Below are positions 8,182-17,031 of a stretch of 64,000 nucleotides of DNA, piece by piece. The notes below the pieces were generated by a model. It searched no databases. It saw only the letters and a list, made by a program, of their open reading frames with translations, and was not told the DNA's origin. Numbering within the stretch: the stretch's first letter is position 1; every line of letters begins with the position of its first letter. Both the position numbers and the translations under genes were made by a program. The stretch is from Hymenobacter monticola (lineage in GTDB: Bacteria > Bacteroidota > Bacteroidia > Cytophagales > Hymenobacteraceae): NCBI RefSeq assembly GCF_022811645.1, contig NZ_CP094534.1, positions 5,456,001-5,520,000 of the forward strand, given 5' to 3'.

Positions 8182-9342
8182 ATGCGTCAACTTCTATTCA
8201 CTTTCTTGGCGCTGGCCAGCACGCCGGCCCTGGCGCAGGTTTCACCCAGCATCGACCGCACGGACATGCCGGCCGTGAGCACGACCACCCCCGTGGATTC
8301 GCTGCGGCTCAGCCAGGCTTCGGCCACGTTGCCCGCCACGGCCCCGCCGCTCACGCGCCGGGGGGCCAACCAAACCTGGAACTACGGCGCCCTGGTGGCC
8401 ACGTCGCAGACGGTGGACCGCTACATTTCCGTGGCGGCCACGGGTTCGGCCATCTATCAATTTTCGTTTGGGGCGCTGGGCGGCGTCAACCGGGCCACGG
8501 TGGCGTCGCCCGAACCCTTACCGGTAGCCATCGGGGCGGCGAGCCCCATCACCGACCCGTACCAGTTTTACGCCGTTTCGGCGGCCGCGGCGGCGGTGCA
8601 GGACTTCCGCTCGGTGGGCTTTGGCGGCACGCTGGCGGGGCTGCAGGTGCCCATCACCTACCGAAGCCAGGCCGAGCAGGACATCATTTACCGCTTTCCG
8701 GTGAGTTTTGCCAGCCAGCCCGATTCCAGCCGCTCGTTTTTTGAATCGCCCGCGGCGGCCGCTGCCACCGGCTACCTCAACCGCAAGCGCAAGCGCGTGA
8801 ACCGCGTTGACGCCTGGGGCACGCTTACCACACCCTTCGGCACGTTTCAGACGGTCCGCATCGTGAGCAAGCTCATCGACCACGACAGCATTGCCCTCGG
8901 CGGCATGCCCGGCCAGGGCTTTGACTTGCCGGTAACCCGCGAGTACAAGTGGCTGGCCAAAACTCACCACGTACCGCTGCTCACCATCACCACCCAGGTA
9001 ATTGGTGGCACCGAAATCATCACGGGGGTGCAGTACCGCGACATTTACCGCCGCATTGTGCGCCTGGGCACCCGCGACGCGGCCGTTGATGCGGCCTTGA
9101 ACGCCTATCCCAACCCCTCGGCCGTGGGCAGCCCGGTGGCGCTCAGCGTGCCGGCGGGCAGCGGGCCCCTCACCGTGACGGCCACCGACTTGGTGGGGCG
9201 GCAGCTGTTCCAACGCCATTTCAGCAGCCCGGGCCGCGAGCTGGTGCTGGGCGCGGAGGCCTTTGGCAGCTTCCGGGGCGTGGCGCTGCTCACCATCAGC
9301 ACGGCGCGGGGCACGGCCACGCGGCGCGTGGTGCGGGAGTAA
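8182..9342 (+). CDS. secreted protein with T9SS type A sorting domain
   Basis: About 386 residues from ATG 8182; an upstream in-frame TTG would precede the signal peptide and is less likely. The signal peptide is LLFTFLALASTPALAQ. The central region has no recognised domain but includes NQTWNYGALV and TPFGTFQTVRIVSKLIDH, as in other lipocalin- or beta-sandwich-like Bacteroidota exoproteins. The last ~80 residues form a type A Por-secretion sorting domain (NAYPNPSAVGSPVALSV ... ending RRVVRE), which directs export across the outer membrane through the type IX system and anchoring at the surface. Function unknown. It is flanked by its own promoter and terminator. Confidence 0.82.
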   Translation: MRQLLFTFLALASTPALAQVSPSIDRTDMPAVSTTTPVDSLRLSQASATLPATAPPLTRRGANQTWNYGALVATSQTVDRYISVAATGSAIYQFSFGALGGVNRATVASPEPLPVAIGAASPITDPYQFYAVSAAAAAVQDFRSVGFGGTLAGLQVPITYRSQAEQDIIYRFPVSFASQPDSSRSFFESPAAAAATGYLNRKRKRVNRVDAWGTLTTPFGTFQTVRIVSKLIDHDSIALGGMPGQGFDLPVTREYKWLAKTHHVPLLTITTQVIGGTEIITGVQYRDIYRRIVRLGTRDAAVDAALNAYPNPSAVGSPVALSVPAGSGPLTVTATDLVGRQLFQRHFSSPGRELVLGAEAFGSFRGVALLTISTARGTATRRVVRE

Positions 9343-9385
9343 CTCGGGGCAAACTGCACCGTTTTGCGCGCTTTTTCGTTTGCTT

Positions 9386-9417
9386 ACCCGTTGGCTGTCC
9401 CGGCCAACGGGTTTTTT
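9386..9417 (+). terminator. Rho-independent terminator
   Basis: 10-bp perfect stem ACCCGTTGGC (9386-9395) with GCCAACGGGT (9403-9412), 7-nt loop, followed by a T run. Confidence 0.88.
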
Positions 9418-9423
9418 CTTGGG

Positions 9424-9431
9424 TAATTTTG
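9424..9431 (+). promoter_or_regulatory. candidate -7 element TAATTTTG
   Basis: Exact match to TAnnTTTG directly after the terminator and about 75 nt before the GNAT-nitrilase start. No convincing TTG lies at the -33 position. Confidence 0.4.
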
Positions 9432-9506
9432 CCCGGCTGATTGTTTCGGCTCGGTCTTTTAGCTGCGCTGTTCAGCCTCTTTTCCGCACTTTCGATTTCG
9501 ATTTTT

Positions 9507-11240
9507 ATGAGCTCTTCATCCAACGGCAAAGCTTCCTCTGCTGCCAATGGCAAAGCCGCGCCCGGCGGCGCCCACGCCAAAAAAATAGCCACGCCCAGCG
9601 CCGCACCGCTGGCCGAGCGCCTAACGCCTACGGCCGTGCCGGCCCACAAGCTGGTGCTGCGTACCCTGCGCCGCTCCGATTTTAAGGCCATCAAGGACAT
9701 CATGGACAAGGTGTATTCCAATATGGAAGGCGCCTGGGCCGCCGATGAGTTTGCGGCCTTGATTCGCAAGTTTCCCGAGGGCCAGATTGGCATCGAGGAC
9801 AACGGCCGGCTGGTGGCCGCCGCGCTGGCCATCATCGTGGACTACAGTAAGTTTGGCGACAAGCACACTTACGCTAAAATCACCGGCAACGGCAAGTTTG
9901 ACACCCACGATGATGACGGCGACACCCTCTACGGCGTCGACGTGTTTGTGGACCCTGAGTACCGCAGCCTGCGCCTGGGCCGCCGCCTCTACGACGCCCG
10001 CAAGGAACTGTGCGAGAACCTGAACCTGCGCGCCATGGTGGCCGGCGGCCGCATTCCCGGCTACGCCGCCTACGCCAACGAGATGACGCCTGCCAAGTAC
10101 GTGGAGATGGTGCGCAACAAGGAGCTGGTCGACCCCATCCTCACCTTCCAGCTCTCCAACGAGTTCTACGTCCGTAAGCTCATCCGCGGGTATTTGCCTT
10201 ACGACTCGGAGTCAAAGGCTTATGCCACGCTCCTGGAATGGATTAACGTGTACTACGAGGAGAAGGAAAAACTCATCGGCAACCAGAAAAGCAACGTGCG
10301 CATCGGCATTGTGCAGTGGCAGATGCGCGCCACCCGCAGCCTGGAGGACCTGCTGCAGCAGATGGAATTCTTTGTGGACACCGTTTCGGGCTATAAGTCT
10401 GACTGCGTGATGTTTCCGGAGTTCTTCAACGCCCCGCTCATGGCCCTCACCAACGAAGACTCGCCGGCGGTGGCCATCCGGGCCATGGCGGCCTTCACCG
10501 AGCCCATCAAAACCAAGATGATGGAGCTGGCCGTGAGTTACAACATCAACATCGTGGCCGGCTCGATGCCCGTGTACGAGGACGGCAAGCTGCACAACGT
10601 GGCCTACCTCTGCCGCCGCGATGGCACCGTGGACGAGCAATACAAGCTGCACGTGACGCCCGACGAAGCCAGCTACTGGGGCATGCGCGGCGGCGACAAG
10701 CTCAAGTGCTTCGACACGGACTTCGGCAAAATCGGCATTCTGGTGTGCTACGACATCGAATTCCCGGAGCTGGCCCGCATGCTGAGCGACGAGGGCGTGA
10801 AAATCCTGTTCGTGCCCTTCTGGACCGATACCAAGAACGCCTACCAGCGCGTACGCATCTGCGCCCAGGCCCGCGCCATTGAGAACGAGTGCTACGTGGC
10901 CATCACTGGCTCGGTGGGCAACCTGCCGCGCGTCGAAAACATGGACATTCAGTACTCGCAGTCGGCCGTGTTCAGCCCCTCCGACTTCGCCTTCCCGCAC
11001 GATGCCATCGTGGCCGAGGCCACGCCTAACACCGAGATGACGCTCATTGCCGACCTCGACCTCGACCTGCTGAAGGACCTGAACACCAGCGGCGCCGTGC
11101 GCAACCTGCGCGACCGCCGCAAGGACCTGTACTCGCTGAGCTGGACGGTGAAGAAAACCGACCGTGATGAGGAGCTGCTGGAGCAGGGCACCGAGCGCCT
11201 GCCGCGCACCAGCCGCCGCAAGGCGGTGGCGGCGGGGTAA
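9507..11240 (+). CDS. bifunctional GNAT acetyltransferase / nitrilase-family amidohydrolase
   Basis: 577 residues from ATG 9507. A low-complexity Ser/Ala/Lys leader (about 1-45) is followed by a GNAT domain (about 50-240: LVLRTLRRSDFKAIKDIM, then DVFVDPEYRSLRLGRRLYDA, the acetyl-CoA pyrophosphate loop). A carbon-nitrogen hydrolase domain follows (about 265-560). The Nit triad is complete: E305 in MFPEFF, K380 in YKLHVTPDE and C414 in LVCYDIEFPE. This architecture is known in Bacteroidota and in Bacillus YhcX, and should hydrolyse an amide or nitrile linked to acylation of the same metabolite. The physiological substrate is not established. It is cytosolic and monocistronic between terminators. 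Confidence 0.9.
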   Translation: MSSSSNGKASSAANGKAAPGGAHAKKIATPSAAPLAERLTPTAVPAHKLVLRTLRRSDFKAIKDIMDKVYSNMEGAWAADEFAALIRKFPEGQIGIEDNGRLVAAALAIIVDYSKFGDKHTYAKITGNGKFDTHDDDGDTLYGVDVFVDPEYRSLRLGRRLYDARKELCENLNLRAMVAGGRIPGYAAYANEMTPAKYVEMVRNKELVDPILTFQLSNEFYVRKLIRGYLPYDSESKAYATLLEWINVYYEEKEKLIGNQKSNVRIGIVQWQMRATRSLEDLLQQMEFFVDTVSGYKSDCVMFPEFFNAPLMALTNEDSPAVAIRAMAAFTEPIKTKMMELAVSYNINIVAGSMPVYEDGKLHNVAYLCRRDGTVDEQYKLHVTPDEASYWGMRGGDKLKCFDTDFGKIGILVCYDIEFPELARMLSDEGVKILFVPFWTDTKNAYQRVRICAQARAIENECYVAITGSVGNLPRVENMDIQYSQSAVFSPSDFAFPHDAIVAEATPNTEMTLIADLDLDLLKDLNTSGAVRNLRDRRKDLYSLSWTVKKTDRDEELLEQGTERLPRTSRRKAVAAG

Positions 11241-11288
11241 TGACTGCCAAAGCCGGGGCGACCTGGCCCAGCACCAACTTTTGAGGAA

Positions 11289-11322
11289 GCCCTGCGCATT
11301 GTTTTGGTGCGCAGGGCTTTTC
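11289..11322 (+). terminator. Rho-independent terminator
   Basis: Perfect 10-bp stem GCCCTGCGCA (11289-11298) with 11308-11317, 9-nt loop, then TTTTCG. Confidence 0.85.
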
Positions 11323-11333
11323 GTTTACCTTAG
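11303..11333 (+). promoter_or_regulatory. weak promoter candidate overlapping the terminator
   Basis: TTTG at 11303-11306 and TACCTTAG at 11326-11333 are spaced 19 nt. The -7 box has one mismatch to TAnnTTTG and the -33 box lies in the terminator loop. Confidence 0.25.
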
Positions 11334-11411
11334 GCGCTCGGCAGTGGCCACGTCCGCGTCTGGCGCGGGGGCTGTTGTCGCCCGGTTGAATTCATCCTTT
11401 ACCGTTTGGAT

Positions 11412-12575
11412 ATGCGCACATCTTTTACTGCTCTATTGCTGGCCACGGCCGGGCTGTTCGGAATCCGGCATCAGGCGCAGGCCCAAACTGTGTATGCCCT
11501 CACCTATCCGGTCGATGTCCTTAGCTATTCCCTGCTTTCGTTCGACGCGGTGGTGCCGGGCAACCCGGTTATGCGTGGGCGGGTCACGGGGCTGGTCAGC
11601 AATACTTATCTAGTGGGCCTGGAGCTACGGCCGGCTACCGGGCAGCTGCTGGCATTGGGCTATGAGAGCAGTCTCTCGCAAGTGCGCCTCTATGAGCTAA
11701 ACAAGACCACTGGGGCAGCCACTCCGCTTGGCCCGCCCACGGGCCTGTACCTGGGTAACTTATCTGGGGGAATTGGCTTCAGCATCGACCCTACTACCGA
11801 CCAGATTCGCGTGGTGACGCCCGTGGGCAACAGCTACCGCCTCAATGCCGCTACGGGAGCCATGCTGGCTGCCGACGCGAGCTTAGCGTATGCGGCCACA
11901 GACGCAAACACTGGCCAGACGCCTAATATCCAGGCGATTAGCTATACCAATAATTACAGCGGCAGCCCCGCAACCCAGCTTTTTAGCATCGAGAGAACCG
12001 GTAGCCGGCTGGTGCAGCACGCGCCCTCCAGTGCCAGTACGCTGGCCACTGTCGGCCCCTTAGGCGTCAGCCTCCCGGTTAATTTCGATTTTGGTATTGC
12101 CGCCAATTCGCAGTCCCAGACCAATCAATTGTACCTGATGACGTGCGCGTCGACCGGCCAGTATACGTACACCGCCAACTGGTACCGGGTAAATGCCGGC
12201 ACCGGGGCGGCCACTTTAGTAGGTACCATTGGCACTCCTGATTCGTTCACCCGCATCGGCAATGTGGCCGTACCCTATACCCTCGTTTCGGCCACCCGCG
12301 ACCAAGCCGATTTAGCTACGGACTTGAGTGTGTACCCCAACCCGGCGGCGGGCGCGGCCAGTCTGCGCTTCCGCCTGCTGCGGGCGGCCGCCGTGGAGCT
12401 GCGCGTCACCGACGCGCTGGGCCGCAAAATGCCCGCGCCCCCCGCCAGGCCGCTAGCTGCAGGCCCGCAGGCGCTTCGATGGGAAACGAGCGGGATTCGG
12501 CCCGGGCTTTATGTGGTGCGTTTGCTGGTGGATGGGCAATTAGCGGCCCAGCGGCGCGTAGCCGTGGCGGACTAG
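11412..12575 (+). CDS. DUF4394 domain protein with T9SS sorting domain
   Basis: 387 residues from ATG 11412, with a signal peptide ending near HQAQAQ. The main domain (about 25-290) matches DUF4394: VYALTYPVD at the start, RPATGQLLALGYES, IGFSIDPTTDQIRVV and YRLNAATGAML, a beta-propeller-like domain seen in surface proteins. The C-terminal ~85 residues are a type A sorting domain (LSVYPNPAAGAASLRF ... GLYVVRLLVDGQLAAQRRV), so the product should leave the cell through the type IX pathway. The role is unknown. Base composition in the middle is less GC-rich than in its neighbours. Confidence 0.85.
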   Translation: MRTSFTALLLATAGLFGIRHQAQAQTVYALTYPVDVLSYSLLSFDAVVPGNPVMRGRVTGLVSNTYLVGLELRPATGQLLALGYESSLSQVRLYELNKTTGAATPLGPPTGLYLGNLSGGIGFSIDPTTDQIRVVTPVGNSYRLNAATGAMLAADASLAYAATDANTGQTPNIQAISYTNNYSGSPATQLFSIERTGSRLVQHAPSSASTLATVGPLGVSLPVNFDFGIAANSQSQTNQLYLMTCASTGQYTYTANWYRVNAGTGAATLVGTIGTPDSFTRIGNVAVPYTLVSATRDQADLATDLSVYPNPAAGAASLRFRLLRAAAVELRVTDALGRKMPAPPARPLAAGPQALRWETSGIRPGLYVVRLLVDGQLAAQRRVAVAD

Positions 12576-12655
12576 GCTCCCGCGCGGTTGCAAAAGCCTT
12601 TTGAGCTGGATGTAACCGCGTTTTTGCGTTGCAGGCGTTTACCTAAAGCCTCCGG

Positions 12656-12685
12656 TTGGAAGGAAACCAATCCGAGTTACATTCG
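12656..12685 (+). promoter_or_regulatory. putative promoter for the SDR gene
   Basis: TTG at 12656-12658, 19-nt spacer, TACATTCG at 12678-12685, about 70 nt before ATG 12757. Good fit to the Bacteroidota primary sigma consensus with one T-to-C change. The rest of the 180-base gap after the DUF4394 gene shows no gene or terminator. Confidence 0.5.
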
Positions 12686-12756
12686 CTGCCCCAATTGGCT
12701 TCACCGACGCTGTCGTTCGCTAGGCGGGGCCTTTTCCGCCAACAATCCCTTCATCC

Positions 12757-13470
12757 ATGCGCGTTTTCATCACCGGAGCCAACCGGGGCCTGGGCCTCGA
12801 ACTCACCCGCCAGTACCTGGAGCGCGGCGACCAGGTGTTTGCCGCCAGCCGGCAGCCCACCCAGGCCGCTGAGCTGCAGCAGCTGCGCCAGCAATACGCC
12901 GACCGCCTCGTGCTACTGCCCCTCGACGTGGCCAAAGCCGACTCCATCGCCGCGGCCGCGCAAGCCGTGCAAAGCCAGACCGATGCGCTCGACGTGCTCA
13001 TCAACAACGCCGGGGTGTACCCGCACGCGGGCTCGGGCGACGCCCACCAGCGCCTGGGCCAGCTCACCCACGACGACGCCATCGAAACCATGCAGGTGAA
13101 CGCCATTGGGCCGCTGCTGGTGGCGCAGGCGCTGCTGCCGCTGCTGCGCGCCGGCCAGCGGGGCCGCATCCTGAGCATCTCCTCGGGCCAGGGCTCGCTC
13201 ACCTGGAAAGCCACCGGCGACCCTTACCACTACAGCGCCAGCAAGGCCGCCCTGAACATGTACATGCGCAGCCTGGCCGCCGAAGTCGGCCACATGGGTC
13301 TGCTTTCGGTGCTGGTGGACCCGGGCTGGATGCGCACCGAGATGGGCGGCGACCACGCCACCCAGGAGCCAGCCGACTCGGCCCGCGGCATCATTCGCCT
13401 GGCCGAGCAGTTGCACGCCGACGAAAATGGCAGCTTCCTGACCTGGCAGGGCCAGCACGTGCCGTGGTAG
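12757..13470 (+). CDS. SDR family oxidoreductase (C-factor-like)
   Basis: 237-residue short-chain dehydrogenase/reductase. The Rossmann signature TGANRGLG is at residues 7-14 and NNAG at 83-86. The catalytic Ser lies in ISISSGQGS (about 142-143), with Y159 and K163 in YSASK. The order and the short length resemble the C-factor/CsgA subgroup that usually uses NAD(P)(H). The substrate cannot be inferred. It is monocistronic, with its own promoter and a strong terminator, and cytosolic. Confidence 0.92.
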   Translation: MRVFITGANRGLGLELTRQYLERGDQVFAASRQPTQAAELQQLRQQYADRLVLLPLDVAKADSIAAAAQAVQSQTDALDVLINNAGVYPHAGSGDAHQRLGQLTHDDAIETMQVNAIGPLLVAQALLPLLRAGQRGRILSISSGQGSLTWKATGDPYHYSASKAALNMYMRSLAAEVGHMGLLSVLVDPGWMRTEMGGDHATQEPADSARGIIRLAEQLHADENGSFLTWQGQHVPW

Positions 13471-13510
13471 GCTGCTGAAATCACAGAAGTAATTAGCCCG
13501 TTTTGCTGAA

Positions 13511-13543
13511 AAAGCCCGTTGCGCCTGCGCAACGGGCTTTTTC
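13511..13543 (+). terminator. Rho-independent terminator
   Basis: AAAGCCCGTTGCGC (13511-13524) pairs perfectly with 13527-13540 around a tight loop and is followed by T residues. Confidence 0.9.
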
Positions 13544-13796
13544 TATTCCAATGCGTTAATGGGCAATGGAAATGTAAGCCATACAGTTCAGTAAGAAAAT
13601 CACTTGTGTAGTGGCTACTCACTTACCAGCTGGCTTTTACTAATTTTTCCTTGCATTGCGTCATTTCTTTAGCTGTTCATTTTGAAAATCTGCATCTGAT
13701 TAAAAATTTTAATACAATCGCGCTTGTACGTTGTCAAATATCCATTCTATATATTCGCCGTCATTCTCACCATTTTTTTCAGTTTTCACTTTATTT
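13544..13796 (+). other. AT-rich upstream region of the SusC/SusD operon
   Basis: No gene is seen. The stretch is much more AT-rich than its surroundings and presumably holds the SusC promoter. Possible -7 boxes are TAATTTTT (13641-13648) and TATATTCG (13750-13757), neither with a well-spaced TTG. No anti-sigma or hybrid two-component regulator is adjacent. Confidence 0.5.
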
Positions 13797-16700
13797 ATGA
13801 GAAGAAACCTACTCCACCTTTTAACCCCGCTGACGGTGCTTACCACACAGGTGGCATGGGCCCAGGACCGCACGGTGACCGGCACCGTGGCCGGCTCCGA
13901 CGGCGCATCCATTCCGGGCGTGACGGTGCTCGTGAAAGGCACCAAGCTGGGCACTTCCACCGATGCGGATGGCAAATTCTCCATCTCGGCACCGGGCACG
14001 GCCACCACGCTGGTGTTCTCCTACGTGGGCTATGCCACTCAGGAAGTGGCCATTGGTGACAGAACGTCCTTCAACGTGCGCCTGGCCACCGACGCCAAGG
14101 GCCTCGACGAAGTGGTGGTGGTGGGCTACGGCACCCAGGCGCGGCGCGACCTGACGGGCAGCGTGGCTTCCATCTCGGGCAAGGAAATTGCCACCGCGCC
14201 GGTGCAAAGCTTCGACCAGGCCTTGCAGGGCCGGGCCCCGGGCGTGAACATCACCACCCCCAACGGCGTGCTCAACAACCCGCCGGTTATCCGCATCCGC
14301 GGCGTGAACTCCATCAACCTGAGCTCGGCCCCGCTGGTGGTGATTGACGGCATTCCCGCCTTCAGCGGCAACAACTCGGCGCTGGGCAGCGTGCCCAACA
14401 ACCCGCTCAGCAACCTGAACCCGGCCGACATCGAAAGCATGGAAGTGCTGAAAGATGCCTCGGCTTCGGCCATTTACGGCTCGCGGGCCGCCGGTGGCGT
14501 CATTCTGGTGACCACCAAGAAGGGCCGCAAAGGCCAGAGCCGCCTAAACTACGACACGTGGGTGGGCTGGTCGAAGCCGGTGCGGCTGTACGACGTGCTG
14601 GGCGCGCAGGACTACGTGACCATCAAGAACGAAGCCGTGCGCAACCTCAACGCCAACCGTCGGGCCATTCAACAGCCAGCTACTAACATCGAGGGCTTCA
14701 AGCTGGCCGACGCCAACGGCAACGCGGCCGACACGCGCTGGTACGACTACATCTACCGCACGGGCTTCTCGCAGTCGCACAACCTGAACTTCTCGGGCGG
14801 CACCGACAAAACCACCTTCTTCTCCTCGGTGGGCTACACCAAGCAGAAGGGCATGATTGTGAACAACGACTTCCAGCGCATTTCGGCCCGCCTGAACGTG
14901 GACCACAAGGTGTTCAGCCGCTTCACGGTGGGCATGCGCGTGGGCTACTCGGGCACGCAGAATTCTTCGCCCAACACGGGCTCGGTGGGCGACAACTCGT
15001 TCAACTCGGCGGGCCTGGGCCGGGTGCCCATTCTGCTGCCGCCCAACCTGGCCGCCTACAACCCTGACGGCACGCCCAATGTGAGCGGCACCAGCATCGG
15101 GCCCGGCCCCAACCTGAACCCGGCCAACGGCGCGCCCTTCGTTATCGGCTTCATCAACCCAGTGGTGGACATTGCCAACAACCGCTTCACCTCCGACGGC
15201 AACCAGATTGAGGGCAGCGTATACGCCGACCTGGAGCTGCTGAAGGGCCTGAACCTGCGCACCACCTACGGCGTCAACAACATTTCCTTCGAAGACAAGG
15301 CCTTCTACACCCCACGGGCCGGCTCGCTGACCCCGGCCGGGCAGGCCGACAACTACTACCGCACCAACAAGCGCTGGAACTGGCAAAACACGCTGCAGTA
15401 CGACCGCACCTTTGGCGAGAACCACAACTTCTCGCTGCTGCTGGGTAACGAGCAGCAGAACACCGACATCCAGCGTTGGGGCGCTAGCCGCACCAGCATT
15501 GCCGACGACTTCTTCACCACCTTCCAGGGCGGCTACACCAACATCGCCTCTTCGGGCCAGTTTCAGGGCACCAACTACCTCGTGTCGTTTTTTGGCCGCC
15601 TGAACTACAACTACGCCCGCAAGTACCTGGCCACCGTGAACGTACGCCGCGACGGCTACTCGGCCTTTGCCAAGAAATACGGCAACTTCTACGGCGCCTC
15701 GCTGGGCTACGTGGTGTCGGAAGAAGACTTCTGGAAGAACTCCTCGTTCTCGCAGGTTTTCTCGTTCCTGAAGCTGACCGGCAGCTACGGCAGCGTGGGC
15801 AACAACCAGGGCATCGGCGACTTCGGCTTCTTGCAAACCTATTCCTCTGGCCTGTACGGCAGCAACGCCACGCTGTATTTCAGCGCCGCCGGCAATCCTA
15901 ACCTGACTTGGGAAACCAGCAAGAAAAGCGACATCGGCCTGGCCTTCGGCTTCTTCCAGGACCGCCTGCGGGGCGACGTGGCCTACTACAACAACCTGGT
16001 GGACGGCCTGATTCTGGACGTGCCCCAGGCGCCCTCGAAGGGCATTCCGAACGTGGCCAACAGCGGCACCCCCGCGCCCGGCACGCTGGGCAACGTGCTG
16101 GCTTCGAACGTGGGTTCGATGCGCAACCGCGGCATTGAGTTGAACCTGACCTACAACGCCATTCAGGGCAAAGACTTTACCTGGACGGTGAGCGGCAACC
16201 TCACCACCCTCAAAAACCGGGTGCTGACCCTGGCCACCGAAGGCCAACGCATCGGTACAGCCACGGGCGGCCTCGAAACCTCGAACTTCACGGAAGTGGG
16301 CCATTCAGTGGGCGAAATCCTGGCCGTGCCCTCGCTGGGCGTGAACCCCGCCAACGGCCGCCGCATGATTCTGAAGGCCGACAAAACCGTGGTGGAGTAC
16401 AACCACCAGGGCACCACCGGCGCGGGCTCAACGGGCTGGACCATTAAGGACACCAACACCAACACCACGGCCCCCACGCAGCTGGTAGACGGTGTGTACT
16501 ACGGCCCCACCCTGCCCACCTGGTACGGCGGCCTCGACAACACCTTCCGCTACAAGGCCTTCGACCTGGGCGTATTCATCCAGTACTCGGGCGGAAACTA
16601 CATCTACAACGGCACGAAATCGGGCCTGCACGACCAGCGCTTCTGGAACAACGAAGTGGACATCATGGAGCGCTGGACCGAAAGCAACACCAACGCCAAG

Positions 16701-17018
16701 TGGCCGCGGGTGGTGTATGGCGACAACGTGTCGAACGGCTCGGCATTGGTGATGTCGTCGAACGTGGAGAAGGGCGATTTTGCCCGCCTGCGCCAGGTGT
16801 CGCTTGGCTACAACTTCGGCCAGACGCTGCTCAGCCGCGTGAACGTGGCCAGCGCCCGCCTCTACGTGCAGGTGCAGAACGCTTTCCTGCTCACCAAGTA
16901 CTCGGGCATCGACCCCGAGATTTCGACCAACGGCGCCAACAACACCGCCGCCGGCGTCGACCGCAACTCCGTGGGCCAGGCCCGGACCTACACCGTGGGC
17001 TTCAACATTGGCTTTTAA
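13797..17018 (+). CDS. SusC/RagA family TonB-linked outer membrane protein
   Basis: 1073 residues from ATG 13797 (an in-frame TTG at 13731 would precede the signal peptide). After the signal (ending TTQVAWAQ) comes a carboxypeptidase-regulatory-like domain, then a TonB box region (DEVVVVGYGTQ), the plug (GRAPGVNI, IRIRGVNS, PLVVIDGIP, EVLKDASASAIYGSRAAGGV) and a long beta-barrel ending in FNIGF with the terminal aromatic typical of barrels. It forms the channel of a TonB-powered uptake complex, with SusD encoded 13 bases downstream as lid. The ligand is unknown, since no glycosidase or peptidase gene accompanies the pair. Confidence 0.96.
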   Translation: MRRNLLHLLTPLTVLTTQVAWAQDRTVTGTVAGSDGASIPGVTVLVKGTKLGTSTDADGKFSISAPGTATTLVFSYVGYATQEVAIGDRTSFNVRLATDAKGLDEVVVVGYGTQARRDLTGSVASISGKEIATAPVQSFDQALQGRAPGVNITTPNGVLNNPPVIRIRGVNSINLSSAPLVVIDGIPAFSGNNSALGSVPNNPLSNLNPADIESMEVLKDASASAIYGSRAAGGVILVTTKKGRKGQSRLNYDTWVGWSKPVRLYDVLGAQDYVTIKNEAVRNLNANRRAIQQPATNIEGFKLADANGNAADTRWYDYIYRTGFSQSHNLNFSGGTDKTTFFSSVGYTKQKGMIVNNDFQRISARLNVDHKVFSRFTVGMRVGYSGTQNSSPNTGSVGDNSFNSAGLGRVPILLPPNLAAYNPDGTPNVSGTSIGPGPNLNPANGAPFVIGFINPVVDIANNRFTSDGNQIEGSVYADLELLKGLNLRTTYGVNNISFEDKAFYTPRAGSLTPAGQADNYYRTNKRWNWQNTLQYDRTFGENHNFSLLLGNEQQNTDIQRWGASRTSIADDFFTTFQGGYTNIASSGQFQGTNYLVSFFGRLNYNYARKYLATVNVRRDGYSAFAKKYGNFYGASLGYVVSEEDFWKNSSFSQVFSFLKLTGSYGSVGNNQGIGDFGFLQTYSSGLYGSNATLYFSAAGNPNLTWETSKKSDIGLAFGFFQDRLRGDVAYYNNLVDGLILDVPQAPSKGIPNVANSGTPAPGTLGNVLASNVGSMRNRGIELNLTYNAIQGKDFTWTVSGNLTTLKNRVLTLATEGQRIGTATGGLETSNFTEVGHSVGEILAVPSLGVNPANGRRMILKADKTVVEYNHQGTTGAGSTGWTIKDTNTNTTAPTQLVDGVYYGPTLPTWYGGLDNTFRYKAFDLGVFIQYSGGNYIYNGTKSGLHDQRFWNNEVDIMERWTESNTNAKWPRVVYGDNVSNGSALVMSSNVEKGDFARLRQVSLGYNFGQTLLSRVNVASARLYVQVQNAFLLTKYSGIDPEISTNGANNTAAGVDRNSVGQARTYTVGFNIGF

Positions 17019-17031
17019 CCGACTTCTTCCG

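Noticed and set aside
14544..16304. Long minus-strand open frame opposite the SusC gene
   Set aside because: It is the antisense shadow of a clear SusC barrel; its Val/Gly/His/Ala-rich translation is typical of GC-rich reverse frames.
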